Under the pieces are notes generated by a model, which saw nothing but the letters and a program-made list of their open reading frames with translations, was not told the origin of the DNA and ran no database searches. Position numbers and translations under genes: made by a program. This document shows, piece after piece, positions 23,842 to 34,754 of a DNA stretch of 64,000 nt. Source of the DNA: Campanula takesimana (Eukaryota; Streptophyta; Magnoliopsida; Asterales; Campanulaceae); NCBI GenBank assembly GCA_026119855.1, contig JAOWBW010000489.1, forward strand, positions 310,001-374,000. Direction: 5' to 3'. How positions within the stretch are numbered: position 1 is the stretch's first letter; every line of letters begins with the position of its first letter.

Positions 23842-24990
23842 TGTTAGTACCCGACCTGAAAATGAGTTTATTAGGACTTTCCCAAAAATACAAGGACTTT
23901 ATAAGAATTAGAAACCTTGCAAAGACTTGTCCCGGATTCCCGAAATATCTCATTTATGACAAAATCTATCAAAATAGGTAGTAAATGGTTTCCTTAAAAC
24001 CATGCAGAAACCCTAGCTTAAGAATCAAGTCAGCCAGCAGAATTGGCCATGCGGCCAACCTTGCTACGCGTCGACCTTGGCCACGCGGCCACTCTTGTCG
24101 CCGGCTTCTATCATGGATAGGCGGCCACCTTTGTCCCAGATGATCTCAGCCGTCGGATCTTCCCCTCAGTTTACTATATAAACCAATCCCATGCTATTGG
24201 TTTAGAGGTCCGATTTTGAGAGCTCTAAGTCTGAATTTTGGAGTTCTTAAACACAATTTTCTCCCTAATTAAGCATTTAAACACTCAAGGAGATCAAGGT
24301 TTATTTCTTGCCAACATAGGTAAGTTTTCTAACTTTTTCTTCATGTTCTTGCATCATTTTTAATGTAGATCTTTTATATTCATTTTCTTACATGTTTATT
24401 CATAGTTTCTTCATATGCTTTGCATGTTCATTCATATGTTCATAATATGTTCTTCGCATGTTCTTCGTGTTCATAGATTAAAACCTTATTTATGCTATAT
24501 TTAGGGTTGTTATCTTCATAATTACATGTTATTTCATAGCCGATGATGATCTAGGGTTAATCAACCCGAGGATGATCTAGGAACTACTTCTAAACCCTAA
24601 TCTTTAGGTAATTCCCTCTTCATTATGCATGATCCCGATTCTCCTGCCTATTCTAATTCTCTGCGAACTACGCTGACCTGAGCTTCTCACATTGAGAGGA
24701 ACGTAGGCAATCTTCGGATCCGGTCTAAATCACTAACACACTACTAACACATTCATCATGATATAAAGACCGGTCAATTCGGGCAATAGGAGTGATAACG
24801 TTCAATATTCTTCTCTTGTTGTAATTTGACCCCCGAACCCACTAAAAATGCTTTTTTCAATGTTTTGGCTTTAATTAAAACGGCGTGGCGACTCTCATAA
24901 TTTTAATGTCGTTAAGAATATTCCCTTTGTAAATAAAAATAATCACAAGATACTTCCCATGCGTCGCTTCATCGGAAAGGGGTATTCACA
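23842..24990 (+). repeat. Element E 5' LTR (1149 bp)
   Basis: TGTTAGTACCC...TATTCACA. A TATA box (TATATAAA) lies at 24175-24182. Upstream of it are three to four GGCCACGCGGCCA-type motifs (24048-24125). Downstream, in the transcribed part, are one GAACTACG stem-loop (24665-24710) and an internal TGGCGACTCT echo of the PBS (24886-24895), 95 nt before the LTR end. Confidence 0.95.
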
Positions 24991-24991
24991 G

Positions 24992-25009
24992 TGGCGACTC
25001 TGCTGGGGA
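24992..25009 (+). other. Element E primer-binding site (TGGCGACTC type)
   Basis: TGGCGACTCTGCTGGGGA starts one base after the LTR. This PBS class is used by Tat/Ogre elements and is usually assigned to tRNA-Arg; that assignment is from memory. Confidence 0.85.
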
Positions 25010-26100
25010 CTGCTTTGAAACTTTTTCAAACTTAGTGGGTCTAACTTTCGTCGCATCATGATGTTTGCCATGTTCTCACATGCACCTTACACTTTCCATG
25101 TTTACACATGCACACACTTGCCATGTTTACACATGCACACACTTGCCATGTTTTCACGCACACACCTGCCATGTTTTCACGTGCACACTTGCCATGTTTT
25201 CACGTGCCCCTTTACAGTTAAGCCATGTTTACACATGCACCCGCGCACTCCGCCATGTTAATACTTGTACCTTGTACCTTGTACCATGTACCCTTGTTAT
25301 CTTCGCTTTAGTATTAGGGTCAAACAAAACTCTGCTATGCTCCCTTGTACATTATTCTCCCTCTCTCTCTCGCTCTCTCTCTCTCATGCATTGCATTGCA
25401 TCATCCTAACATTAAAAACTTATCTCTTTTCTCCTTAAAAAAGAATTAGTTTTTACCACACACTACCACTAGTCTGTGTCAGTACTGCACAGGTCCCCAT
25501 TACCTGGAGTATTCGATGTGCAGGAATTTGTGCGCTACTGTCGCATTCTTTTCGAGTCACTCGTCTATTCCACTCACCGTATACGGTGGGAACCTTTTAC
25601 CTAACCCGTGTCAACCCACACTAGTATAGGTAACACACCTAGGTTTTGACCGGTTGGTTTGGCTAGCTTTTTCTTAATAGTCAATTAACGTGCTGTCTTT
25701 GTCGAGTCATCCCCAAGTCAATGATGAATCGAGATCTTTGAGAGAAAGTGCACAAAAAATTGATTTCCCTACAAGGGACGTGCCATGGTAAGATGAGTGT
25801 TTATTGTCAAGATATCCGTTCATCATTAACTTGCGTAGGATGCAACATAGACATCACGTTAAATGCCTTTAAGGAAGGGTTAGTCGTAGGATCCGATGGT
25901 TGGTGGAAGCCGCTTGCCCTATAGGACCCTCGCCCAAATTGTCCGTTTGGGGGTGTGCAATGCAGGTGAAAAACGAGGGGTCTATAGACGTAGTGATGGC
26001 CTCCACTGATCGTAGTCTTCTAACTAGTTGCGAAAAAGGGGTATCCCTTCCAACCAATTAGGATGTAAATAATGTATGTTTTTTTACATTAAAATATACT
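25010..26100 (+). other. Element E gag leader with CCATGTTTACAC tandem repeats
   Basis: This is an untranslated leader of about 1.1 kb. From about 25066 to 25262 it holds roughly eight units of about 20-26 bp built on CCATGTTT(A/T)CAC, each with an ATG. A CT microsatellite follows at about 25360-25384. No gene is supported. The repeated upstream ATGs would hinder scanning ribosomes. Confidence 0.75.
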
Positions 26101-27617
26101 TTGCATGAGCCTTCCCCCTATCCTAAAGCTTCATTGCCCTTCAACCTTTCAGCAAAGCAAGTTTGGATCCGTTCGGGTGGTCGACTACAACGTGAAGCTT
26201 CTACTCCGTCCACGTTCTCAGTCTCGTCATCAGCAATGTCAACTCCCGCTTCATCTTCAGTCTCTGCTCCTCTTGCTAGTGCCGCCGAGCTCAACACTGA
26301 GGCTACTCTCAATGGTATTCCCCCAAGTCTCCGGAATTTCCTCGCCGGTCTCGAAGCCAAGATCAAGAATCTCGAGGAAAGCAACAAGATGTTGGAAGAC
26401 CAGAACCAACAGTTGAAGGGTCACATTCAATAAAAGGGAACCAGACTGGTGCCCGATGGTGAGAATTTCATTTATGTCGAGGATGAAGAGGTCAATACCA
26501 ACTGTCCCTCCAACACCAATGCCACTACCTTCCCATTCCCAAGCTACCGCAATGTTCCACCTCCTTCTATCTACGCCCAACAAGGTTTCACTACCATGAG
26601 CAAGAACAAGGCTGTCTATGAACCTTCCCCTGAACTGCTTGGTGGCTACCTCTCTGCTAGCAAACTACCCACACCCTCGTTGCCTCTGAGTATTGGGATG
26701 GCCGCTGCTACTACTTCCACTACTCCTCCCGTCATTCTGTCAGAATCTATCCCCGATATCTCCAATCACCCTGTGGTCACGGCCATGTAAGAGCAAATGC
26801 GCAAGTTGATCGAGACCGAGGATAAGCAAAGTGCACCGACTACCAAGACAATCAACCCTAGCCAAGTGGGGGCTCTCCCCAAAGATTTCAAGATGCCTAA
26901 AGTGGAGATGTTTCATGGTGACTTGTGTCCTAAGACTCATTTGGATAGTTATGTGTTGGCCATGAGGGCTCGTGACTGCACCAACGAACAAATGGCTCGC
27001 GTATTCCATAGCACTTTGGATGGTATAGCTCTGCGTTGGTTCTTGGGGCTAGAACCAAGCGAGAGGCAAACGTGGGATCAAATCAGTGCCATTTTCTGTG
27101 AGAAGTATCAAGCTAACTTGGATTGGCATGTTAATCGAACTGACCTGGAAAACACTATGAAAAAGCCCGGCGAAGCTATTTATGATTTTTACAAGAGGTG
27201 GAATCATCGGTTGTGCGAGGTCCAATACCCACCAAAAGCAAAGGAACAGAAGTAGATTTTCTACAAATGCTTTCTACCGGAGATGAAAGCAGCTATAGGT
27301 AATGGTTACTTCCCTGATTAGCGGGAAATGGTTGACGCCGGAGTAAGGTACGAAGCAGGGTTCACTGGGATTGTGCCGCCAAAGGAAAGTCCAAAGACCA
27401 ACAACAACAACTCCTTCCGCTACAAGGCTCCTACTGCGCCTGCGCCTCCTAGGGGTGGAAAGGAGGCCGTCGGCCAAGTGAATATGGTCCAGAAAGAGGT
27501 CCCGCTAGATGTCCAAGCCGTAACAAGGAATGGGGCTCCACAATAGATGGAGCATTTTGATGATTTTGGTATGCCCATGGGGAAGGTCTTTGACGTGTTA
27601 ATCAAGAGAGGTCTTAT
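26101..27617 (+). pseudogene. Element E gag, 5' part (five in-frame stops), cut by F
   Basis: This is a Tat-group Gag, the capsid and nucleocapsid precursor. One frame runs to the F insertion, with stops at 26431, 26788, 27253, 27319 and 27544. All five are TAA or TAG where CAA or CAG (Gln) would fit, so C-to-T change is enough to explain them. The N-terminus is Ser/Pro-rich with a short coiled-coil-like segment (26330-26430). The capsid-like domain (about 26860-27260) has the usual PKVEMFxG, HLDSY and W(F/Y)LGL motifs. The frame resumes at 36627 after F and one CTTAT copy are removed. The true start is uncertain: no ATG is clearly preferred, and 26101 is merely the first open codon used. Confidence 0.85.
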
Positions 27618-28919
27618 TGTAGACACCCCGCCTTGGACCTCTCACCCCGATTGCATACAAAGTATTTTTATTTAACTTATTTTAATTAATTTATGTTACT
27701 TCGGTTAAGTTCCTAACTGATTCTGTTAGTTTTGGACTAAACTGCATAACAGAGTTAACTTTTAGGGTCATTCTGTCATTCTGTCATTTTTCACACGCGG
27801 GCGCTTCCGGAACTGCCAGTGAGCCGCGCGCGCGTCCCGCCTCAAAAGCCGGACCCGCGCGCTTCCCACTTTGGCAGTAACGGATTGCACCTTATTTCCC
27901 TCTCTTTTCTTATTTACAAACATCTTTTCTTAATCACAAAAACCATCTTTTTACATCCACATTCATCCCCCCTTTTCTCATTAACTCCCAATCCCAAATT
28001 CTAAGCCTTTTCCCAAAAACTAATATTTCTTTCATTTATTATTTGATTTCTTTTATTTCTTTTATTTTTCTTTTATTCATTTATCTTATTTGTGATTGGC
28101 CCATTCCATTTCACATGGATGACCAATTTCCCTCCATCATTTCCCTCTCTTTTTTACCTATAAAAACCATCATCTTCTACCTTGGAAGAGGACTTCTTTT
28201 TGGGACTTCTTTTTGGACTCCAACCTTGATTCACCAACTACATTATACACAAATTCTCCCAACAAGAGTTTTACATAACAAAACTCTACACAAATCTCTA
28301 CACAACAACATCATTTTCAAGTCCAAGTTTGAAGTCTTCTTTCTAAAGGTACAAGTCTTCTTCTTTTATTCTCTTTTATTCTAGTCTTACTAGTATGCAA
28401 TCCCCATTAATGGGACATGACCAACATGACTACTTCATATATTGAAGTTAGTTAAGGTTATCTCCCTACATTTTAATCTTAACTTTAATTCACCATGTTA
28501 ATTTCTCTTCATCTCTTAATGTAATTCTTTAACATTACTTGTTACATGTAATCTTTATCATTAAATAAATAAAACAATTCTATTTTATTTCCCCTTTATT
28601 TTCCCCTTTTCTTCTCATCACAATTGTTAGCACATTTCTATTTAATTAATTGAAGGACATGTAAATATTAGAACACCAATAGTAGCAAGACCTGCGTAAG
28701 CGGGGCGGAGTGGGTGTTTAAGTGCTTCCCACTCCGTCACCTAACCCCCGAACCCTTCTCTCCCGAATCTCTGGTTTTGTACATAAATTAGGCTATTTCT
28801 AGGTTTTTCTTATGTTCCTTTAAAAACATAGGTGGCGACTCTAAACAATCTAAAACAAGTTAGACATCCTAGGATAATTCACCGCTCTAGCCAAGCCGTG
28901 GTTCCCCGGGGTATCTACA
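27618..28919 (+). repeat. Element F 5' LTR (1302 bp)
   Basis: TGTAGACACCCC...GGTATCTACA. It has GCGCGCGC-rich motifs (about 27790-27870), a TATA box TATAAAAA (28159-28166) and an internal PBS echo GTGGCGACTCT (28832-28842), 77 nt before the end. An 11-bp TCTGTCATTCT-type duplication near 27770 is absent from the 3' copy. Confidence 0.95.
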
Positions 28920-28920
28920 G

Positions 28921-28938
28921 TGGCGACTCCGCTGGGGA
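28921..28938 (+). other. Element F primer-binding site
   Basis: TGGCGACTCCGCTGGGGA lies one base after the LTR, the same PBS class as C, E, G and H. Confidence 0.88.
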
Positions 28939-30163
28939 CCTATTAGAGGGTTAAACTTGCGTTTTCATTTTTGGTGTTCTTTTATTCTGTTTTCTGGGCA
29001 TTCTGGTAAAAAGGGTAGGAAGCGCGCGCCTCCGGCCTTCTTGGCCTAAAGCGCGCGCGTCCGACCCTTATTACCAGAATCGCCCGCCTCCTTTCTTGTC
29101 CTTCAATTACATGTTTCTGTGCTAACAAATTCTGCAGGGGAAAGTTTTCTTAATTAAGGGTCAAGGCAATCCCTTGAACCCACTGATTTGCAGGTTCTCA
29201 CCCAGAAGCGGGCGCCTCTGCCCTGCTTCCTCTCACGCGCGTGCCTTCCGCATATGCAACCCAATGCGCGCGCTTCTGGGCGCATTCCCGGAACAGAACA
29301 GTGCACAGAAACAGAACAGAATGACAGTGTGTGGGCACCGGGCCTGCATACAATTTCTTTTACTTTCTGTTTATTTTTATCGGTCACACGGGTGATTCGA
29401 AAGTTGTAATTATGTGCTTATTTGTTTTTTTTATTTATTTCTTTTGAAAAAAAAAAAAAATGTTTTGTCACATGTTAGACCTCACACTACATGCACATAT
29501 TCTTATCAACTGCTCACTATCGAGTCGCACAAGTCCAACCCCAAACCCGTCGAGGCCCGTCCTAGAAAGTTTCAAGCTCCACTCGACCTTGGCTCTTTCG
29601 AAGCGGTAAACCTCAGCCCGTGGCGTAGTTCATGACTACATGCAGGGGGTGACCTTTGAGCCTCATATTCAAGCCGAGCACAAGCCACACAATTCTAGTC
29701 TAGGGTCTAACACTCCGTGACTCAAGTCGGTTTCCATGTGCCGAGATTCCCCTAAACTAATGTCTTCAAACCATACATGCCAATTTGTTGCAATGGACGA
29801 AATAAAACTCCGTCCCCAAAAGTGGCTATTTTGGACGAAAATAAAAATCCGTCCCCGCATGTATGATTTACTACATTAATTTAGTTTAATCCCGACACAT
29901 GTAGGGCTCACAAGCGTGGTGGAATCCGATGAGTATATGGGACCGCGAGAAGGTCTATATACTAGTGTGACGATTCCACTATTTTTTCTAGAAACCCCAA
30001 AAAGGACTCCGTCCTTCCGACTTTTGTAAATAAAAAAAAAACAAAAAAGATTCATTTTCTTTATATGGTTAAGTCTTTTTTGTGTTTGTGGGTTAAATTT
30101 ATTTTACTCAAAAGGTGTTTGTGGGGCCGATCTAAGATCAACCGTGTTCTCTCCATAGGTCCA
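28939..30163 (+). other. Element F gag leader with conserved three-tier stem
   Basis: This is a non-coding leader. It has CpG-rich AAGCGCGCGCCTCC-type motifs at about 29020-29060 and 29205-29290 and an A-tract near 29446-29460. A 61-nt foldable block at 29919-29979 has arms GTGGAATC/GATTCCAC, then GTATAT/ATATAC, then GACC/GGTC. The block is conserved in H, and in G with a compensatory change. It lies about 185 nt upstream of the gag ATG, a possible packaging signal. Confidence 0.75.
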
Positions 30164-31132
30164 ATGGCTTCAAATGGCAACGACAACGGCATTCCCGTAT
30201 CCAACGAAGGGTTATTCCGCATGGTGGAAGCATTGAAAGAGCAAGTTGATACACTAGCCGAGAATGTCCGCCGCAAGGATGATCTATGGCAAGCTCGTTA
30301 CAAGCATGTGAAAACGGTCCACGAGAAAGAAGTTGCTCAACTCAAGAACCGATTAAAGGGGCTCACGAATGAAGGAAAGGTCCAAAGCATTGATACCGGT
30401 TTGGTCAACACTCTCATGTCCTACATTGAGCAAAGGCTTAGTGGGCTAAATTTGCACAAGGGCCCGAGCACCGATCTCCATCAAGCTTCCCTCCTCATGA
30501 ACACAATGGAGGCTCTTCCCGAAAAGTTCAAGATGCCCGATATTGGCAAGTTCAAAGGCACCTCTTGCCCCGACACTCATGTCGACTCCTACATTTGGGC
30601 CATGCTGCCGAAGAAAGTGTCTCCTCAAATAATGGCACAATGCTTCCCGCTTACTCTCGAGGGGGTCGCAAAAGATTGGTATATGGGTCTTCCGATTTCC
30701 ACCCGCCTCAATTGGGATGCTGCTATGCTTGCCTTCAAGTCACAATACCAAGGCAACTCCATGTTCCGTCCCACCAAGAAAGAATTGGAGAGCACCGTGC
30801 AAATGGGTGATGAATCATTTGGGGGCTTCTATCGCCGTTGGAACGACAAGCTAGCCGAGATGGTTGATAGGCCTTCCAAGAAAGAACAAATGGACATCTT
30901 CTTGAAGTGTTTGAAAATGGACTACCGCACTAATCTTAGTGGGGCTTTTCACTCCGATTTTGCAAGCATGTATGATGCGGGCATTAGAGTCGACAATTTG
31001 CTCCTAGAAATGGCAGAGTCTTCCTACGAGACAAGCTTCAACGATGAAGACATGGACGAATGTAGTGACATGGAAGACTACAACGACAATGGGGACTACG
31101 ACAGCAATCTTCGTTTCTCTTTCTCTACTTAG
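30164..31132 (+). CDS. Element F Gag-like protein (322 aa), intact
   Basis: This is the structural Gag of the element and would form virus-like particles in the cytoplasm. The start ATG 30164 is chosen because the relative H starts at the equivalent MASN-type codon (60045); the frame is open further upstream. Residues 15-90 are heptad-rich and coiled-coil-like. Residues about 120-290 form the retrotransposon gag/capsid domain, with FKMPDIGKFKG, YIWAM, FPLTLEGVAKDWY and FYRRWNDKL. The C-terminus is strongly acidic (residues 300-322). It has no CCHC zinc knuckle, no protease and nothing downstream in any frame that resembles pol. No stop or frameshift occurs in 322 codons, whereas the older gag of E has five stops. 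Open question: how it binds RNA without a knuckle. Confidence 0.92.
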   Translation: MASNGNDNGIPVSNEGLFRMVEALKEQVDTLAENVRRKDDLWQARYKHVKTVHEKEVAQLKNRLKGLTNEGKVQSIDTGLVNTLMSYIEQRLSGLNLHKGPSTDLHQASLLMNTMEALPEKFKMPDIGKFKGTSCPDTHVDSYIWAMLPKKVSPQIMAQCFPLTLEGVAKDWYMGLPISTRLNWDAAMLAFKSQYQGNSMFRPTKKELESTVQMGDESFGGFYRRWNDKLAEMVDRPSKKEQMDIFLKCLKMDYRTNLSGAFHSDFASMYDAGIRVDNLLLEMAESSYETSFNDEDMDECSDMEDYNDNGDYDSNLRFSFST

Positions 31133-31452
31133 AAAATAGGATTTAAAAAAAAAAAAAAAAAAAATGAGTCAAAAGTCCTCTTTAGTGTGCATCAATGTTT
31201 TCTCTCGTCCCATGTTAAGTGTCGAGTCTTATCATCGAATAAAAACAGTCGTTCTTGTCCTCATACACTCTTTCAAGTTGTTCGATCTAATTCTTGGCAA
31301 AATGATGAAAAAATGTCTAAACAAGTTTTAGAACAAGGCCATCACTTGAACGCCTAGGGGCTAAACATCGACGGCAACATCAAAGACGAAGCCAAGACAA
31401 ACAAGGTGGAGCAACAATCATGAAGAAGTCAAGCAAAGTTTTCAAAGGGGGA

Positions 31453-31483
<31 letters not shown>

Positions 31484-31485
<2 letters not shown>

Positions 31486-31530
31486 TCGCTAGGTTGAAAC
31501 CATCAAATCAACCTAGGCAAAAGTTAGAGC
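31484..31530 (+). other. CTAG-type hairpin, copy 1 (element F)
   Basis: CTAGGTTGA pairs perfectly with TCAACCTAG over nine base pairs, with GCTC/GAGC also able to pair outside. It directly follows a 27-base A-tract. Confidence 0.7.
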
Positions 31531-32160
31531 ACACAAAAAAAAAAAAAAAAAAAAAAAAATCCCCCTCAATCAAAGAAGTTCACATCAAGATCATCATCAT
31601 CATCCACCAACGAAGGACGAAGCAACAATTCATCACGAAGAATGGAGAATCCACAAGAACTACGGTGACCTGAGCCTCTACACTGGAGGAACGTAGGCAA
31701 CCTTCGGGTCCGGTCTCATGCAAGAAAGAAAATATGTTTAGCCCTAGCGCGTTATGGTGATTGGCCTTCATCTCGAACTTGTCAAGACATCTTTGTACGA
31801 TTCATTTGCCAATGAATTAATCACCAAAAAGATTGAACAACTTTCTTAGATTTGGAATCATTTCGCGTTCCTTGTCGAGTCTAGGGACTTCTATTCTTTC
31901 TGCATACTCCCAATTTCTTGTAATCAAATTGGGGCTTTCCTTCTCTTCTCTCTTAATGACTTACTTGCCTTCGCGAGTCATTCAATTCAATAAAAAATAC
32001 ATGTCAATACTAGGGACACTTCCCTAGTCAAGTCAATGTCACTCACCTTTAGTGACAAGAGGTCTCCACCGCAAAATCACATGTCTTATCTCCTCAGCTA
32101 GAGTCAATGCACACTTCCTCATCAATTAAGTCAAAAAAAAAATGATGAAGACGCAAAAGA

Positions 32161-32220
32161 GATGCCCGCTAGATTGAAAACCCGAAAGGGCGGTCTAGGC
32201 AAAAAACAGGGTGCGTCATA
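32161..32220 (+). other. CTAG-type hairpin, copy 2 (element F)
   Basis: CTAGAT pairs with GTCTAG and, inside, CCC-GAAA-GGG forms a GNRA-type loop. GATGC and GCGTC outside can extend the stem. It differs from copy 1 at paired positions. Confidence 0.7.
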
Positions 32221-34754
32221 AAAAAAATGAGAGAGTGAGAGAAAGAAGGGAAAGAGAAATGGAGATCCCCGGCCTCTAAAGAAGACAAGTTCTACATTGA
32301 ATCTCCTCAGCAAGTCAATTCCCCACCGAGTCAACTTTGGGATTGCAAAAAGCTCGACAAGATATGGCACCATCAAAGGTTGTTTTGGGTTATTGGCATC
32401 ATTCTCCAGCAGTGTGCATTTTTGGGTTCATGAAAAGAAGGCCCGTGGTAACCAAGATCCATCCGAGAACAAGCACATCATAAAAGGGCACGAGGTTGCA
32501 CAAATAATCCCTAGCTAGTCAATTGGCTTGGGCAGCAAATAGCAACAACATGTGTCTCAGTTTTCAAGGCTTCTTCAAGTATGTGCTTCTAAAGTACGCC
32601 GAAAGGCTCCCGAGAAATGGAGTAGCTCTTGCCATATCCTCTCATGTTTATTCCCTCACACGAGGATGAGTCACTCTTGCTTTGCTCAACAAATGGTGAC
32701 GCCCTAGGGGCTATGTGACTCAAGGACTTCTTTTGCTTCACTTGACAATCAATACACCCTAGAGGCTATGTTCGAGAAAGATGTGTGAGACTATCCTCAA
32801 AGTCTCCCAAAAGGGATGTCAAAAAGCCCTCTTGTCGCGTGTGCCCATGCTCGTTCCCCCAATCAAGGATGGACCTTTCTCGCAATCAATGATGGCACTC
32901 TAGGGGCTACGGTCAAGTATTAAAGGCTCCCTCGGCAAAGAGCAATTAACTCCCCAGCAGTATCCCCAGCCAAGTCATGTGCAACATTGGAAGCTTCCTC
33001 AATTCGGCACCGAAGGTCTCAACGGGCTTCGTAATCTACAATCTTTTGGGCTACGGCATTACATTAATTCAAGCAAAGGGCAGTATTAGGGCTTCGCGAC
33101 CGACAGTCTTTTGGGCAACAATACTCGAGCAAGTGCAATGTGGAGTAGTCTTATGGCTCCATGAGAACAATCAAGATTCAAGGGTCTCTCAACACTTCAA
33201 AGGCCTCTTGGTTTTAAATGAAGACTCCGATGTTATGAATGAAGTTGATGATTTTTGTTAGAACTTTCAACGAGATCATGAAGAAAGTCTTAGAGAAAAG
33301 GAAAAAGATTCAATATGCTAAACTCTAATCAAAACAGGGTTATAGCGGGAAATGCCACGGCCAATCTCAATGTTTCTGCAATTCAGCACCCCCTTCTCCA
33401 AGATCAAAAGCACAAGGTGCAGCTCAGATAAAGTTGGGCCACAGCACTAGTTCCATCCGAAGATCCGTCATTAGTTCAACTCAAGAAGAGTCAAGCAAGC
33501 ATACTCATTTGGGACTTTATCACACCAAGACCTTATCATCCACGACCTCGACGGCACCACAAGACATTACTGCGTCCTTTGACATAAGCCCTCTGCCATT
33601 TGGGTATCGACCAAAATGAGGCCATTCATCTCCCCAGTAAGAGAAAGAAGGAGATCTCTATCAAGAATTCTACCAAACGGTACATCCGCTCTCAATGCCG
33701 AGCCAACCACGAGATAATTTGGGGCTTTACAATGAAAGGTCTTAACATCCCGCCATCTACAAGCCCACGACACTAGGGGCTTTGCAATCTCTCGAAGCTT
33801 GGCATCAACGATCTCCTCTTGGGGCTTGCTCACTACAACAACAAAGGGCGATTTACTCGAATGGTCCAAGAGCTGATTTATCTTGGAGCTGTGCAAGTCC
33901 CTCAAAATTTGGCATCAAAGGCATTCTAGGGGCTTTACAATCAGCAACCCCTCATCTCGGCATCAAAAGCCTTTTTGAAGCCCCATAACCGACAAATCTC
34001 TTGGGGCTAGACATCAATCTTCGTTGGGCACACCAGGGACAACAGAATTCAAGCGAGGCAATCCAGACTTCGACTGAGCATGACTTGATCTTGGGTTGGC
34101 TTTACAAACACACAATGGCTAAAATGGTTCACCCACGAAAAAAAAAAAAAAAAAAAGATTTTTTCTTTCCTTTTCTCCTTCTATGTGCAAAATTATGTGC
34201 TTTACTTTGCTTTGCTCCTAGCTTCTCCTCCAGAGTTCTCCATCATCCTTGAACTACGCTGGTCTGATTCTTTTAAAGGGATACGTAGGCAGCCTTTGGC
34301 ACGACCAACCCATCATTCAGAGTACCATCTCGCCAACCCAACATCAAGGGCATTCTCTCATCAACATCTAAAGAATGGACATTCTCCATCAAAGCATCCT
34401 CCGCGGACATCAAGAATCCATCTCCACTTAAGCGGCAATGGTAAGTGAAGGTATGAATACATCCAATGCTTTCCTCAAAATCACACCGCACACAAGATCA
34501 CTCTCTACATTCTTACTTCTCTCTCATTGCAAGGGTGTTCCAAAATCCCATCACACCACGAGCACAATTTCTCTCTCTTCATTTCACACTTCATGCATCT
34601 TCTTGCAAGAACACATATACCTGTCAAGCACACACATAACAGGTACCACCACGAAGTCAACAGCATCCGCTACTCAAGGCACTTCATCCCCACCAGAAAG
34701 TGGTCAACCGTGCCCACACCCCACAAGGTCAACAACATAAGCAGATGCGGCTCC

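Larger units (their letters stand above)
31133..34754 (+). other. Element F long 3' non-coding region with A-tracts and hairpins
   Basis: This covers 3.6 kb with no convincing ORF. A-tracts lie at about 31145-31164, 31455-31481, 31535-31559, 32133-32141 and 34140-34157. Two CTAG-type hairpins are at 31484-31530 and 32161-32220, the first directly after an A-tract. Two GAACTACG...CGTAGG stem-loops are at 31657-31702 and 34251-34294. Between 32500 and 34050 the phrase CTAGGGGCTA/TTGGGGCTTT recurs about every 100-150 bases, suggesting an old, diverged tandem repeat. Confidence 0.7.
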
